Assembly: GCF_000685015.1 (NCBI RefSeq) | Contig: NZ_BAYA01000003.1 | Coordinates: 496,001-560,000 of the forward strand | From: Paraburkholderia bannensis NBRC 103871 | GTDB taxonomy: Bacteria > Pseudomonadota > Gammaproteobacteria > Burkholderiales > Burkholderiaceae | DNA: 64,000 bases | Direction: 5' to 3' | The notes under the pieces: generated by a model | Seen by the model: the letters and a program-made list of their open reading frames with translations, nothing else | Told to the model about the DNA's origin: nothing | Databases searched by the model: none | Part shown: in pieces, positions 26,780 to 35,032 of the stretch | Position numbering within the stretch: the first letter of the stretch is position 1 | Layout of the letters: each line of letters starts with the position of its first letter | Translations under genes and position numbers: made by a program

Positions 26780-27841
26780 ATGCAATTCAGTATTTCGCCC
26801 AAGGTCGAAAAATTGGGCCGTTATGCGGTTATGAAAGGTCAAAGCTCTATTTCCGGATTGTCGTCGGGCGCGTTCATGACGGTGCAACTGCACCTCGCCC
26901 ATTCGGCGAGTTTCAGCGGCGTGGGCGTGATCGCAGGCGGCCCGTTCCGCTGCGCCGAATCGTTTCGCGGCGCAGCGCCGCTCGCCGAAGACGCCTACGT
27001 GCAGAGCGCCGAATACATCTGCATGAGCCCGCTCACGGCCGCCGCGGGCCCGGACGCAAACCGTCTGGCCGACCTCGCGCGCAGCACCGCGCAAGCGGGC
27101 AAGATCGATCCGGTTGCGAACCTCAAGGACGATCGCGTGTTTCTGTTTTCTGGCACGCAAGATTCGGTTGTGCACTCAACGGTCGTGAAGTGCACGGAAT
27201 TGTTCTATCGCCAGTTGGGCGTGAATACGCTCACGTTCGACGACACGGTGGCGGCGGGCCATTGCATCGTCACCGACAATCCCGAAGATTCGATGCTGGC
27301 GCTCAATCAGCCGCCCTATATCAATCGCGGCGACGGCATGCTTTCGCACAAGATCCTGCGCCATCTCTACGACGGTCTCGCGGATCCGTCCGAGCGCCCT
27401 ACCGGGCGCATCGTGCGCTTCGACCAGCGCGAGTTCTTCGGTAACGAGGCGCGGGCGAGCATGAGCGAATTTGGCTATGCGTACCTGCCGCGCGCCGTCG
27501 AACTCGACGGCAAACCCGCGCGCGTGCATATCGTGCTGCACGGCTGCAAGCAGGGCTATGGCTTCGTGAATTTCGTCAATGGCCGCGAAGACGTGCTCAA
27601 CCAGGTGAGTTACGGCAATCGCTATATCACTACCACGGGCTACAACGAAATCGCCGACAGCAACGACATCATCGTGCTCTACCCGCAGGCCACGGGCTCG
27701 GACGGCTCAGTGCAGAACCCCGATGGCTGCTGGGACTGGTGGGGCTATACGAGCCCCGATCCGCAGGCGCCCGATTACTACTCGCGCGACGCGATCCAGA
27801 TTCGTGCGATCCATCGCATGTTGACCCAGCTTGGCGGTTGA
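26780..27841 (+). CDS. PHB depolymerase-like hydrolase, circularly permuted type
   Basis: A 353-residue alpha/beta hydrolase. The lipase-type box ISGLSSGAFM is at the N-terminus (Ser28), followed by acid region FSGTQDSVVH and, near residue 255, the oxyanion strand VHIVLHGCKQGYG. The order lipase box before oxyanion motif marks the circularly permuted polyhydroxybutyrate depolymerases. No signal peptide is visible, so an intracellular granule-associated enzyme is likely. GGGGAG lies 8 bases before ATG. The phasin-like gene follows after 42 bases. Another short-chain polyester or ester substrate is possible. Confidence 0.82.
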   Translation: MQFSISPKVEKLGRYAVMKGQSSISGLSSGAFMTVQLHLAHSASFSGVGVIAGGPFRCAESFRGAAPLAEDAYVQSAEYICMSPLTAAAGPDANRLADLARSTAQAGKIDPVANLKDDRVFLFSGTQDSVVHSTVVKCTELFYRQLGVNTLTFDDTVAAGHCIVTDNPEDSMLALNQPPYINRGDGMLSHKILRHLYDGLADPSERPTGRIVRFDQREFFGNEARASMSEFGYAYLPRAVELDGKPARVHIVLHGCKQGYGFVNFVNGREDVLNQVSYGNRYITTTGYNEIADSNDIIVLYPQATGSDGSVQNPDGCWDWWGYTSPDPQAPDYYSRDAIQIRAIHRMLTQLGG

Positions 27842-27883
27842 GCACGGCGTCGTTCATTCCCCCTCTTTCGATGTGAGCCTTCC

Positions 27884-28417
27884 ATGAACCAGATGATCAC
27901 CGAGTCGGCCGCGTTCCTGCCGGCGGCACTCGACCTGGCGCAGACCGCGCCGGCCGCGCACGCGGCCACCATCAGCGACTTCGCCCGCGCGCATGTGCTG
28001 ATGCAAGGCTGGGCGCAGCGCGCCGCCATCAATGGCGCGGACACGACCAAGCTGTGGGCGTCGGGCCAGCTTTATCTCTACGCAGGCGAGCTGCTGGACA
28101 TGCAGCGCGCCGCCTATGAGCGCTTTCTCAAGCAACAGGGCGCGACGCTGGAGAACTGGGTTGAATGGGGCCGCCAGCGCGCGCAACTGCGCGGCGCCAA
28201 CACCATGACCAAGCTGGTGGAACAGGAAATGAACCTGGTGGGCCGCATCGGCCAGATCTTTACCGATCAGCTCACCAACCTGCTGGCCTTGCAGGAGAAC
28301 GTGGAAGTGGCCTATGGCTGGTGGCTGAGCCAGAAACTGGGCGACACGTCGACGAGCCGTGCCGCGGCCGTGGCGTGGTCAGGCAATCCGCACGAGGTGA
28401 CGGGCAGCCCGGCCTGA
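27884..28417 (+). CDS. Phasin-like granule protein
   Basis: A 177-residue, largely helical protein without cysteines, signal peptide or membrane segments. Amphipathic helices such as MQRAAYERFLKQQGATLENW and LTNLLALQENVEVAYGWWLS resemble phasins, which coat polyhydroxyalkanoate granules. The call rests on this general character and on the position 42 bases after a PHB depolymerase; I cannot confirm a phasin domain. Confidence 0.6.
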   Translation: MNQMITESAAFLPAALDLAQTAPAAHAATISDFARAHVLMQGWAQRAAINGADTTKLWASGQLYLYAGELLDMQRAAYERFLKQQGATLENWVEWGRQRAQLRGANTMTKLVEQEMNLVGRIGQIFTDQLTNLLALQENVEVAYGWWLSQKLGDTSTSRAAAVAWSGNPHEVTGSPA

Positions 28418-28434
28418 GGTTGTCGGATTGAGTG

Positions 28435-28470
28435 ATGGTTTGCGCGCGAGATCGTTTCGCGCGCAACCAT
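28435..28470. terminator. Bidirectional hairpin between phasin-like and kinase genes
   Basis: ATGGTTTGCGCGCGA and TCGCGCGCAACCAT pair almost completely (one bulged T) around a 7-base loop, between two convergent stops. It lacks a long T-run, but the position and stability fit transcription termination in both directions. Confidence 0.6.
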
Positions 28471-28510
28471 TTCATGGTCACCGCGCGATCAGCAGGTAAT
28501 CAGCAGGTAA

Positions 28511-31036
28511 TCAGCGCATCAACTGCGGCCGCAGCGCCGCGACCGAGGCGAAGTACCCTTCAAGCGCCTCAGCAGAGCGCGCGCCGAGCGCGCCTAGGCG
28601 CTCGACCCACTCCGGCTCCAGCGGCCAGCGCCCCTCGACCATCGGCGGATAGATGCGCCGCCCGTACGTATGCAGCGCCTTCGCACCAATATTGCCGCTC
28701 ACGCCCAGCAGCCGGTGCAGCGCCTCGTGCGTGGCCTCGATGTCCTGCAAGCGCGCGCCGTTCGCGATTTCGCCCATGAGTGCGCGCAGTTGCGCAATGC
28801 CGTCCAGGAAGGTCTGGTCGAGCATATCGAGCCCAACCAGTTCGTCCAGATGGCGCTCGTCGAGCAGCGCGTTTTCGTCGGCTGGCTGGCCGTCGCCAGT
28901 GGCTGCATCGTCGGCGTTCGCCGTGCGATGCGTGGGCGTGTGCACGCGCGCGAGGTGCGTCATCAACGAGGCGTAGAGCGTGGCGGCCTGTACCGGCTTC
29001 ACGAGCACGTCGTTCATGCCCACCGCGATGCATTCGCGCACCGCTTCCATGTCCGATTGCGAGGTGAGCGCGATGATCGGCGTCAGCGCATAGCGGTCGC
29101 CGCGCGCGCGGATCGACGCCGTCGCTTCGACGCCGCCCATGCCCGGCATGTTCATGTCGATCACGATGGCGTCGATCGCCATGTCCGATTGCACGCAGGC
29201 CAGCACCGCATGGCCGTGGCCCGCTTCCATCACGCGCGCGCCGCCGCGTTCGAGCACCGCCTTCGCGACCTGGCGGCTGAAGACGTCGTCGTCGGCGACG
29301 AGGATGGCCTTGCCCAGCAGCCCGTCGAAGCCGCCGTAGGCGCGGCGGCGCTTGCCGCTCGCGAACAGCGTTTCCAGCGCGACGATGAGCCCCATCGCCC
29401 CGCCCGACTTGCCGATCACGATGTCCATGCCCGCACGCCGCGCGCGCACCTGGGCGACGTTGCCTTCTTCCACCGTATAGCCCGCGATGGGCACGCCCTG
29501 GTTCGGATGCGCGTGATTCGCGCGGATCTTTTCGGCGACTGCGTAGCCGTCGAGCACCGGCATGTTCACGTCGAGCAGCACGAGATCCGAAGGCTCGGCC
29601 TCGCTGTCGCCCAGCATCGCGAGCGCGGTCTGGCCGTTGCCAGCCTCGCTCACCACTGCGCCCAGGCCCGCGAGCACGCGCCGCGTGCGGGTGCGGTGAT
29701 GCTCGTCGTCGTCGACGATCAGGATGCGCTTGCCCGCGAACACCGGCATTGCACGGTCGAGAATCTCGCGCTCGTATTCGGCGACTTCGCGCTCGGGCAC
29801 GGCCGGAAAGCGCAGCGTGAATTCGGTGAACTGGCCCGGCTCCGAACGGCATTCGATGCTGCCGCCGAACGCCTCCATCGCGCGCTGGCAATACGCGAGG
29901 CCAAGCCCCGTCGCCCCCGTGCTGCCTGCCGTGCGAAACGGGTTGAACAGATGCGGCAGCACTTCGGGCGGCACGCCCGCGCCGGTATCGCGCACGCTCA
30001 CCGCGTGGCGCTCGATCGTCAGCGTGAGCGTGGCCGACGGATACGCGGCCATGTGATGCAACGCGTTCTTGATGAGATTGAACAGCGTGAAGAGATAAAC
30101 GGTTTCATCGACGCGGAACGTGAAGTCCTCGCGCACGATCAGGCGAGCCTTGCTGCGCTCGGTGTCGTCGGCGAAACCGTACTCGTCCAGCGCCTTGCGC
30201 GTGGTGGCGGCTGCACCCAGATACGCGAGGCGTTCGGGACGGATCGCCTTGGAGCCCACTTCGTCGAGCGTCATGGCGATCACGCGCAGACCGCGTTCGA
30301 TCGACAGCTTGCCCTGCGCGAGATGGCGATGGAGCGACGCCGCGTCTTCAGCCGACAGCATCGTCGAACGGTGCGCGGCGCTGGTGGAAGGCAACGCGGC
30401 CTCGATGCCTTCGAATACCTGCTTCAACTGGCTCAGCGGGTTGCGCATCTCGTGGACGATCGAACTCGCGAGCGCCTGCAAGGCGCGGTTCTTCTCGACG
30501 AAGATGTGCCCCTTGCTGACCGCGTAGCTGAAGGCCATGCTGCACAGCACGACCACGGGCAGCAGCGCCAGGTCGGCTTGCGAGGCGGCGGAGAGCACGA
30601 CCGGCGACGGCGCGGACAGCACCGCCGCCGCCGAGGCCGTGGCCACGCCAATGCCCAGGCAGGCGAGCAGCAGCAGCGGGCTGTCGATGCACAGCGCGAG
30701 GATGAAGATCATCATCACTTCGGTCATCATCCACATCGTGGAGAAGCCGTTTCTGATCGTGATGAAGGTGCAGACGAACGGCAAGACGTAGATCAGGCAC
30801 GCGTGCCAGTAAATCAGCAGGTAGCGATTGAAGCGTTGCGGCCAGCGCGCCTGAAAAATCAATGGGATGCAAACGAGCGCTGCGCTCAGGCGCAGGAACA
30901 GATTGTCGTAAGGCTGGGGCAGCACATAAGTCCACACGACAAAATAGATGGGGTGGCACAGGAGGCCGAGAAGCCCTCCCCACCGGATCGCCAGACGGCT
31001 ACGCTCCAGTATTTCCCCCATGCGCTCGCGCGACAT
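28511..31036 (-). CDS. CqsS/LqsS-type quorum-sensing hybrid histidine kinase
   Basis: An 841-residue phosphorelay protein. About six membrane segments at residues 18-180 carry the pattern PIYFVVWTYVLPQPYDNL, followed by LRLSAA and GFSTMWMM, closely like the receptor part of Vibrio CqsS as I remember it (GxxGxPxYYxxWxYxxPQxYxNL). Then HisKA with His195 in ASSIVHEMRNPLSQLK, an HATPase domain (NLIKNALHH, DTGAGVPP, ATGLGLAYCQ), receiver 1 (LVLLDVNMPVLDGY), receiver 2 (IVIDMNMPGMGGV) and a C-terminal HPt domain with HRLLGVSGNIGAKAL. CqsS-family receptors sense alpha-hydroxyketones made by CqsA (established); no cqsA is in this window. ATG 31036 has GGAGGG 9 bases upstream. Confidence 0.85.
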   Translation of the reverse strand: MSRERMGEILERSRLAIRWGGLLGLLCHPIYFVVWTYVLPQPYDNLFLRLSAALVCIPLIFQARWPQRFNRYLLIYWHACLIYVLPFVCTFITIRNGFSTMWMMTEVMMIFILALCIDSPLLLLACLGIGVATASAAAVLSAPSPVVLSAASQADLALLPVVVLCSMAFSYAVSKGHIFVEKNRALQALASSIVHEMRNPLSQLKQVFEGIEAALPSTSAAHRSTMLSAEDAASLHRHLAQGKLSIERGLRVIAMTLDEVGSKAIRPERLAYLGAAATTRKALDEYGFADDTERSKARLIVREDFTFRVDETVYLFTLFNLIKNALHHMAAYPSATLTLTIERHAVSVRDTGAGVPPEVLPHLFNPFRTAGSTGATGLGLAYCQRAMEAFGGSIECRSEPGQFTEFTLRFPAVPEREVAEYEREILDRAMPVFAGKRILIVDDDEHHRTRTRRVLAGLGAVVSEAGNGQTALAMLGDSEAEPSDLVLLDVNMPVLDGYAVAEKIRANHAHPNQGVPIAGYTVEEGNVAQVRARRAGMDIVIGKSGGAMGLIVALETLFASGKRRRAYGGFDGLLGKAILVADDDVFSRQVAKAVLERGGARVMEAGHGHAVLACVQSDMAIDAIVIDMNMPGMGGVEATASIRARGDRYALTPIIALTSQSDMEAVRECIAVGMNDVLVKPVQAATLYASLMTHLARVHTPTHRTANADDAATGDGQPADENALLDERHLDELVGLDMLDQTFLDGIAQLRALMGEIANGARLQDIEATHEALHRLLGVSGNIGAKALHTYGRRIYPPMVEGRWPLEPEWVERLGALGARSAEALEGYFASVAALRPQLMR

Positions 31037-31468
31037 CACACTCAGCCCTCCAAGGCTCTTTTGTACGGTTCTATCAGTTCAGGATTACGGTCGTGCGCCG
31101 CCACCGGCCGGGTCGGCGCGCCGCCCTTGCGGCGGCAGCCATCGCACGGCGGGCGCGGCCTGGACGCTAACCCACGGTCAAGACCAGCCCGGGCTCGGGC
31201 GAAACCCTCAATATATAGCGTCTGGGCTCTCTAAGCGAGTTCTGCCGCACGGTTCAAGGGAATGGCACCATCGAACTGTGGCAGTGGCGTGACTAGGTTG
31301 AAGGGTTGCACCCGGACGCGGGTATTCCCACGCCGCTTCAAGCCCGCCGGGTTGCACTTTTTTCACGCTATGAAATAAGACGCGCTGCACGGACAGTCAT
31401 GGATCGATGCGCTTGAGCGCGCCGGGCTATCATCGTGCGATCAATAAAACATCCGTTCAGGACAGGCC
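31037..31468. promoter_or_regulatory. Divergent region between hybrid kinase and LacI regulator
   Basis: About 430 bases without a convincing gene. Visible: a GC-rich hairpin (GCCGC/GCGGC) around 31125, a TTGAAG and CTTCAA inverted repeat spanning 31298-31341 with an inner GGG/CCC stem, and a direct repeat GGGTTGCAC at 31303-31311 and 31349-31357, followed by a T6 run. These may be binding sites for the LacI protein, but no clean LacI palindrome is seen. Confidence 0.4.
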
Positions 31469-32512
31469 GTGGCCCACCGCTTTCTGATCAAGGAGATCGC
31501 CCTCCAGGCAGGCGTGGGCATCGCGACCGTCGATCGCGTCATCAACGATCGGGGCAACGTGCGCGTGCAAACGCGCATGCGCGTCGAGCAGGCCATCAAA
31601 GAACTCGAACAGCAGGAGCGCTATTCGGGCACGACGGGCCGCAAGCTCATCGTCGACGTCGTCGTGGAAGCGCCCCGTCGCTTTGCCGATGAAATCCGCG
31701 CGGCGCTCGAAGCCGAATTGCCCACGCTTGCACCCGCCCTGTTCCGCCCGCGCTTCCTGCTGCAGGAAACCATGACCACGCAGGACGTCGTCGCCACGCT
31801 GCGCGCGATTGCCCAACGCGGCAGTCACGGCGTCTTGCTCAAGGCGCGCGACGTCCCCGAGATTGTCGATGCCATCGGCGAACTCAAACGCAGCGGCATT
31901 CCCGTCGTGACGATCTTTACCGACATCCCGCTCTCAGGAAGAATCGCGTATGCGGGGCTGGACAACCGCGTCGCCGGTGCAACGGCGGCCTACCTGCTCA
32001 CGCATTGGCTCGGCGGCCAGCCAGGCCATGCGCTGATCACCATGAGCGACGAACGGTTTCGCGGCGAGGAGGAGCGCGAAATCAGCTTTCGACGGGCGCT
32101 GCGATCGCGCTATCCGCAGCTCGAATTAATCGATGCGAGTGGCGGCCATGGCCTCGATACGGCCACGGAAAAGCTCGTGAAGCGCGCGCTCGACGCGCAC
32201 GCCGAAGTCCTCGCGGTGTATTCGATGGGCGGCGGCAACCTCGCCATCCTGCGCGCACTCGAAGCGCAGGGAAAGATGCCCAGGGTCTATATCGGGCACG
32301 ACCTGGATCGCGACAATTTCGAGTTGCTGCGCGCGGGCAAGATCCATGCAGTCCTGTATCACGACCTTCGGCAGGACATGCGCGCCGCTTGCCAGCACAT
32401 CATGCACTTCCACAGGATGCTGCCGGAGTCGGCCATCTCGCCGTCATCGTCGGTTGTCGTGGTCACGCCGGAGAATATTCCGGATCACGTGGCGACGCGA
32501 TTCCGGCAATAA
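31469..32512 (+). CDS. LacI-family transcriptional regulator
   Basis: A 347-residue regulator. The N-terminal HTH (FLIKEIALQAGVGIATVDRV, then INDRGNVRVQTRMRVEQAI) is typical; the periplasmic-binding-like sensor domain runs from about residue 60 (LIVDVVVEAP) to the end, with YAGLDNRVAGATAAYLLTHW and VYSMGGGNLAILRAL. It starts with GTG 31469. Sugars or polyols are usual ligands, and the sensor domain resembles regulators of sugar ABC operons, but no sugar gene is adjacent, so the targets lie elsewhere or it is autoregulated. Confidence 0.88.
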   Translation: MAHRFLIKEIALQAGVGIATVDRVINDRGNVRVQTRMRVEQAIKELEQQERYSGTTGRKLIVDVVVEAPRRFADEIRAALEAELPTLAPALFRPRFLLQETMTTQDVVATLRAIAQRGSHGVLLKARDVPEIVDAIGELKRSGIPVVTIFTDIPLSGRIAYAGLDNRVAGATAAYLLTHWLGGQPGHALITMSDERFRGEEEREISFRRALRSRYPQLELIDASGGHGLDTATEKLVKRALDAHAEVLAVYSMGGGNLAILRALEAQGKMPRVYIGHDLDRDNFELLRAGKIHAVLYHDLRQDMRAACQHIMHFHRMLPESAISPSSSVVVVTPENIPDHVATRFRQ

Positions 32513-32646
32513 GCCGACGCGCTGTGTAAAGCTGCGCGCCATGGCGTTGCGCAAGATTCGGTAAGACACGCACACGGGAACTGAGAGGCCGCTGAAAACC
32601 TCGCGACGTAGAATCGCTGGGGTCGTGTCAGGCTCCTCTCTATCCA

Positions 32647-33669
32647 ATGACCGCCCTATTCTTTCAGCGCTTTCTGCGCTCGCACACGCGTGACTCGCTG
32701 CACGGCGGCATGTTGTTACTCGCGACCGCGCTGATGTGCTGCGCAATGTCGTCCGCACGCGCGGACTGCCGCCCGACCGGCGCGCCTGGCGCCGTTCAAC
32801 TGTCGCTCGCGCCAGCGCATATCGTCGTGCCGAAGAATGCCGCCGACGGTAGCGTGCTCGGCAACACCCATGCGGGATGGGTACAGGACATTCCTTTTAC
32901 CTGCTCGGGGCCGGGCAATACGCGTGAACTGCGCGTGGATGCGCCGCCTGCCGTCGATGCATCGGGCGCGCGTCTGCACGACGTCTATGCGACCGGCGTT
33001 GCGGGATTGGGCATGCGCATCGTCACGCGCGGCGGCAGTTTCGCCGGTATCGACGATGGCCCGCGCAATGCCGCCTATCGCGTCCCGTTGCCGCCGCACG
33101 CGGATCGGCTGACGGGATTCGCGATTGACGTGCAGTTCGTCAAGACCGGCCCCGTCACAGATGGCGAGCTGGCACCGGGAAAAATCGCGGACGTGATGGT
33201 CGGCGGCACGACGCTCGTCGATATCGGCGTGCCAGCGGACGGCATTGTGGTCGCCACGGCCCAATGCGCGCCGGTCAACGTGAGCGGCGAGGTATCGACG
33301 GGGATCGGCACGATGGGGGCGTTCTCGCAGGAAGCCGTCGTGATCGGCACAGGCTGCGGCAATGCGGGGGTCAGCGTCGCGCTTGGCGTCGAACAGGGTT
33401 ATGTATATGGCGCGCATCGCGCGCTGAATGTCGATGTGCCCGCCGCGAAGCCGCGTAGCGCGGCGGCCTCGGCTTCGGCGGATTTTGGCGCGGTGATTAA
33501 CGCTCGTCCGGGTGTATCGCGAACGCGCAATACGGCTCTCGCGGGCAACTCACAGAGCGATTTCGGCGCTACCGGCAATGACGTCACAACCGGCAGCGCG
33601 TGGGCGACAGGCGGTAACGCGTCAGGCGGCCAGGGCGGCTTCGGTAGTTTCGGCGGCGCAAGACGCTGA
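32647..33669 (+). CDS. Orphan fimbrial-like exported protein with low-complexity tail
   Basis: A 340-residue protein with a signal peptide ending near SARADC (about residue 40 from ATG 32647; ATG 32710 would give a shorter normal signal). The body has two domains. The first (40-190) contains CRPTGAPGAV and FTCSG as in lectin-like fimbrial adhesin domains. The second (about 190-275) resembles a pilin domain start (CAPVNVSGEVSTGIGTMG). From about residue 280 it turns into an Ala/Ser/Gly/Asn-rich tail ending GGFGSFGGARR, in place of the C-terminal strand that chaperones normally recognise. No chaperone or usher gene is near. A surface or secreted protein of unknown role. Confidence 0.55.
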   Translation: MTALFFQRFLRSHTRDSLHGGMLLLATALMCCAMSSARADCRPTGAPGAVQLSLAPAHIVVPKNAADGSVLGNTHAGWVQDIPFTCSGPGNTRELRVDAPPAVDASGARLHDVYATGVAGLGMRIVTRGGSFAGIDDGPRNAAYRVPLPPHADRLTGFAIDVQFVKTGPVTDGELAPGKIADVMVGGTTLVDIGVPADGIVVATAQCAPVNVSGEVSTGIGTMGAFSQEAVVIGTGCGNAGVSVALGVEQGYVYGAHRALNVDVPAAKPRSAAASASADFGAVINARPGVSRTRNTALAGNSQSDFGATGNDVTTGSAWATGGNASGGQGGFGSFGGARR

Positions 33670-34009
33670 GCGTGTTGCCTCGATACCGAAAGCGAAAGCG
33701 AAATGCAATGCATCTGGGCGATGATCGTCTTGATCCTGCCGCAGCCAGCCAGTCTGCCAGGGATCAGACCGCACAATAAAAGGTGCCAGCCGAAGCTGAC
33801 ACAAGCCGTTCGTTGCCGGGGAAGCAAACGCGGCGGGGAAATCAGAATACCAAATTAACTGATCGGTACAAATATGGGCGAAGTGTAAGCGCAAGCATTA
33901 TGGAAATCTATATCGCCCTATATTTCTGTTGTTTTATACGTCGAACAAGCGTGCGCTTGCTTTAATCCGCATAAATCATCAGATGATTTACCCCCCCGCT
34001 ATTGCTGCC
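33670..34009. promoter_or_regulatory. AT-richer intergenic region with a 19-bp palindrome
   Basis: About 340 bases between the fimbrial-like gene (plus) and the imine reductase stop (minus), i.e. between two gene ends. It is AT-richer than its surroundings (33830-33990) and contains TAAATCATC-A-GATGATTTA at 33972-33990, a perfect palindrome followed by a C7 run. No gene is visible. Confidence 0.5.
33972..33990. repeat. Perfect 19-bp palindrome at the end of the hydroxyproline operon
   Basis: Nine-base arms around a single A. It is 20 bases past the stop of the reductase gene (minus). There is no T-run on the minus strand, so it may be a protein-binding site or a weak transcription end signal. 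Confidence 0.55.
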
Positions 34010-35032
34010 TTAGTCAAAGAGTTTCATGACGTCGTTATAAAGCTTTCGAGGCACGCGCACGCCATCGCGTTCGCTGCGCTCGCGCGCTTCGAAACGGCGT
34101 TGCGATGGCAGCCTCGCGCCTTGATCGACAATCGCTTCGAAAAGCCGCTCGGCACGCGCCTGCCCCACTTCTTCTTCCGCGCCTGAAAACCGCGTGGGAT
34201 CTATCGCGATCACGAGTTCGCCATGGCATGGACTCGCCCCTGCGCCATCGTCGAAGGCCTGCGACTCCATACTGGTGAGGTCGCCGATCAACGCGCCTGC
34301 CAGCAATTCCACCATCGCCGCGAGTGCGGATCCCTTGTGGCCGCCGAACGTCTGCATCGCGCCTTCGAGCGCGGCGCGCGCGTCGGTGGTCGGCTGGCCG
34401 TCGCGGTCGATGGCCCAGTGCGGGGGAATGGGCTTGCCGTCGCGCGCGTGCAGTTCAATATCGCCGCGCGCGATGGCGCTGGTCGCGAAGTCGAAAACGA
34501 AGGGATGCCCTTTCGCACGCGGCCACGCGAACGCAATCGGATTGGTGCCGAACACGCCGCGCGTGCCGCCAGCGGGCGCGACCCAGCTATGACTGGGATT
34601 CATCGCGAGGCCAACCAGGCCAAGCGCGGCAATCGCTTCGACCTCGGGCCAGAGCGCCGAGAAATGGAAACAGCGATTGATCGCCATGGCAGCGATCCCT
34701 TGTGCGCGGGCTTTTTCGGCCAGCACGGGGAGCCCGGTCTCGAATGCCAGCAATGAGAAGCCGTAATGCGCATCCACGGCGAGCACGCCCGGCGCGACGT
34801 CGCGCAGCATCGGCTGCGCATGCGGATCGACCTTGCCCGACCGAACCGAGCGCACACAGCCGGGCAGCCGATACAGGCCATGCGAGTGGCACTCGTCGCG
34901 CTGCCCCTGGGTGATGACGCGCGCAATGGCATCGGCGTGCGCCGCCGACACGCCGTGATGCACGAGCACCTTGCGGGCCAGCGCGAAGAGTTCGGCCAGC
35001 GACAGCGCGACGTCATCGTCCCGCTCAGCCAT
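34010..35032 (-). CDS. Ldh-family imine (pyrroline/piperideine-2-carboxylate) reductase
   Basis: A 340-residue NAD(P)H-dependent oxidoreductase of the malate/L-lactate dehydrogenase (type 2) family. Motifs: [11 protein letters not shown] near residue 47, [26 protein letters not shown] and [16 protein letters not shown]. DpkA-like members of this family reduce delta1-pyrroline-2-carboxylate and delta1-piperideine-2-carboxylate (established) and occur in proline and hydroxyproline gene clusters. ATG 35032 overlaps the end of the semialdehyde dehydrogenase gene by 8 bases. It is the last gene of the permease operon. In this setting it may recycle side-product imines or allow use of D-proline or 3-hydroxyproline; the exact substrate is inference. 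Confidence 0.85.
   Translation of the reverse strand: MAERDDDVALSLAELFALARKVLVHHGVSAAHADAIARVITQGQRDECHSHGLYRLPGCVRSVRSGKVDPHAQPMLRDVAPGVLAVDAHYGFSLLAFETGLPVLAEKARAQGIAAMAINRCFHFSALWPEVEAIAALGLVGLAMNPSHSWVAPAGGTRGVFGTNPIAFAWPRAKGHPFVFDFATSAIARGDIELHARDGKPIPPHWAIDRDGQPTTDARAALEGAMQTFGGHKGSALAAMVELLAGALIGDLTSMESQAFDDGAGASPCHGELVIAIDPTRFSGAEEEVGQARAERLFEAIVDQGARLPSQRRFEARERSERDGVRVPRKLYNDVMKLFD

Noticed and set aside
28670..31234. An 854-codon plus-strand ORF opposite the hybrid kinase gene
   Set aside because: It is an antisense shadow caused by high GC codon use; composition is His/Arg/Ala-rich and no domain is visible, while the minus strand encodes a clear multi-domain kinase.
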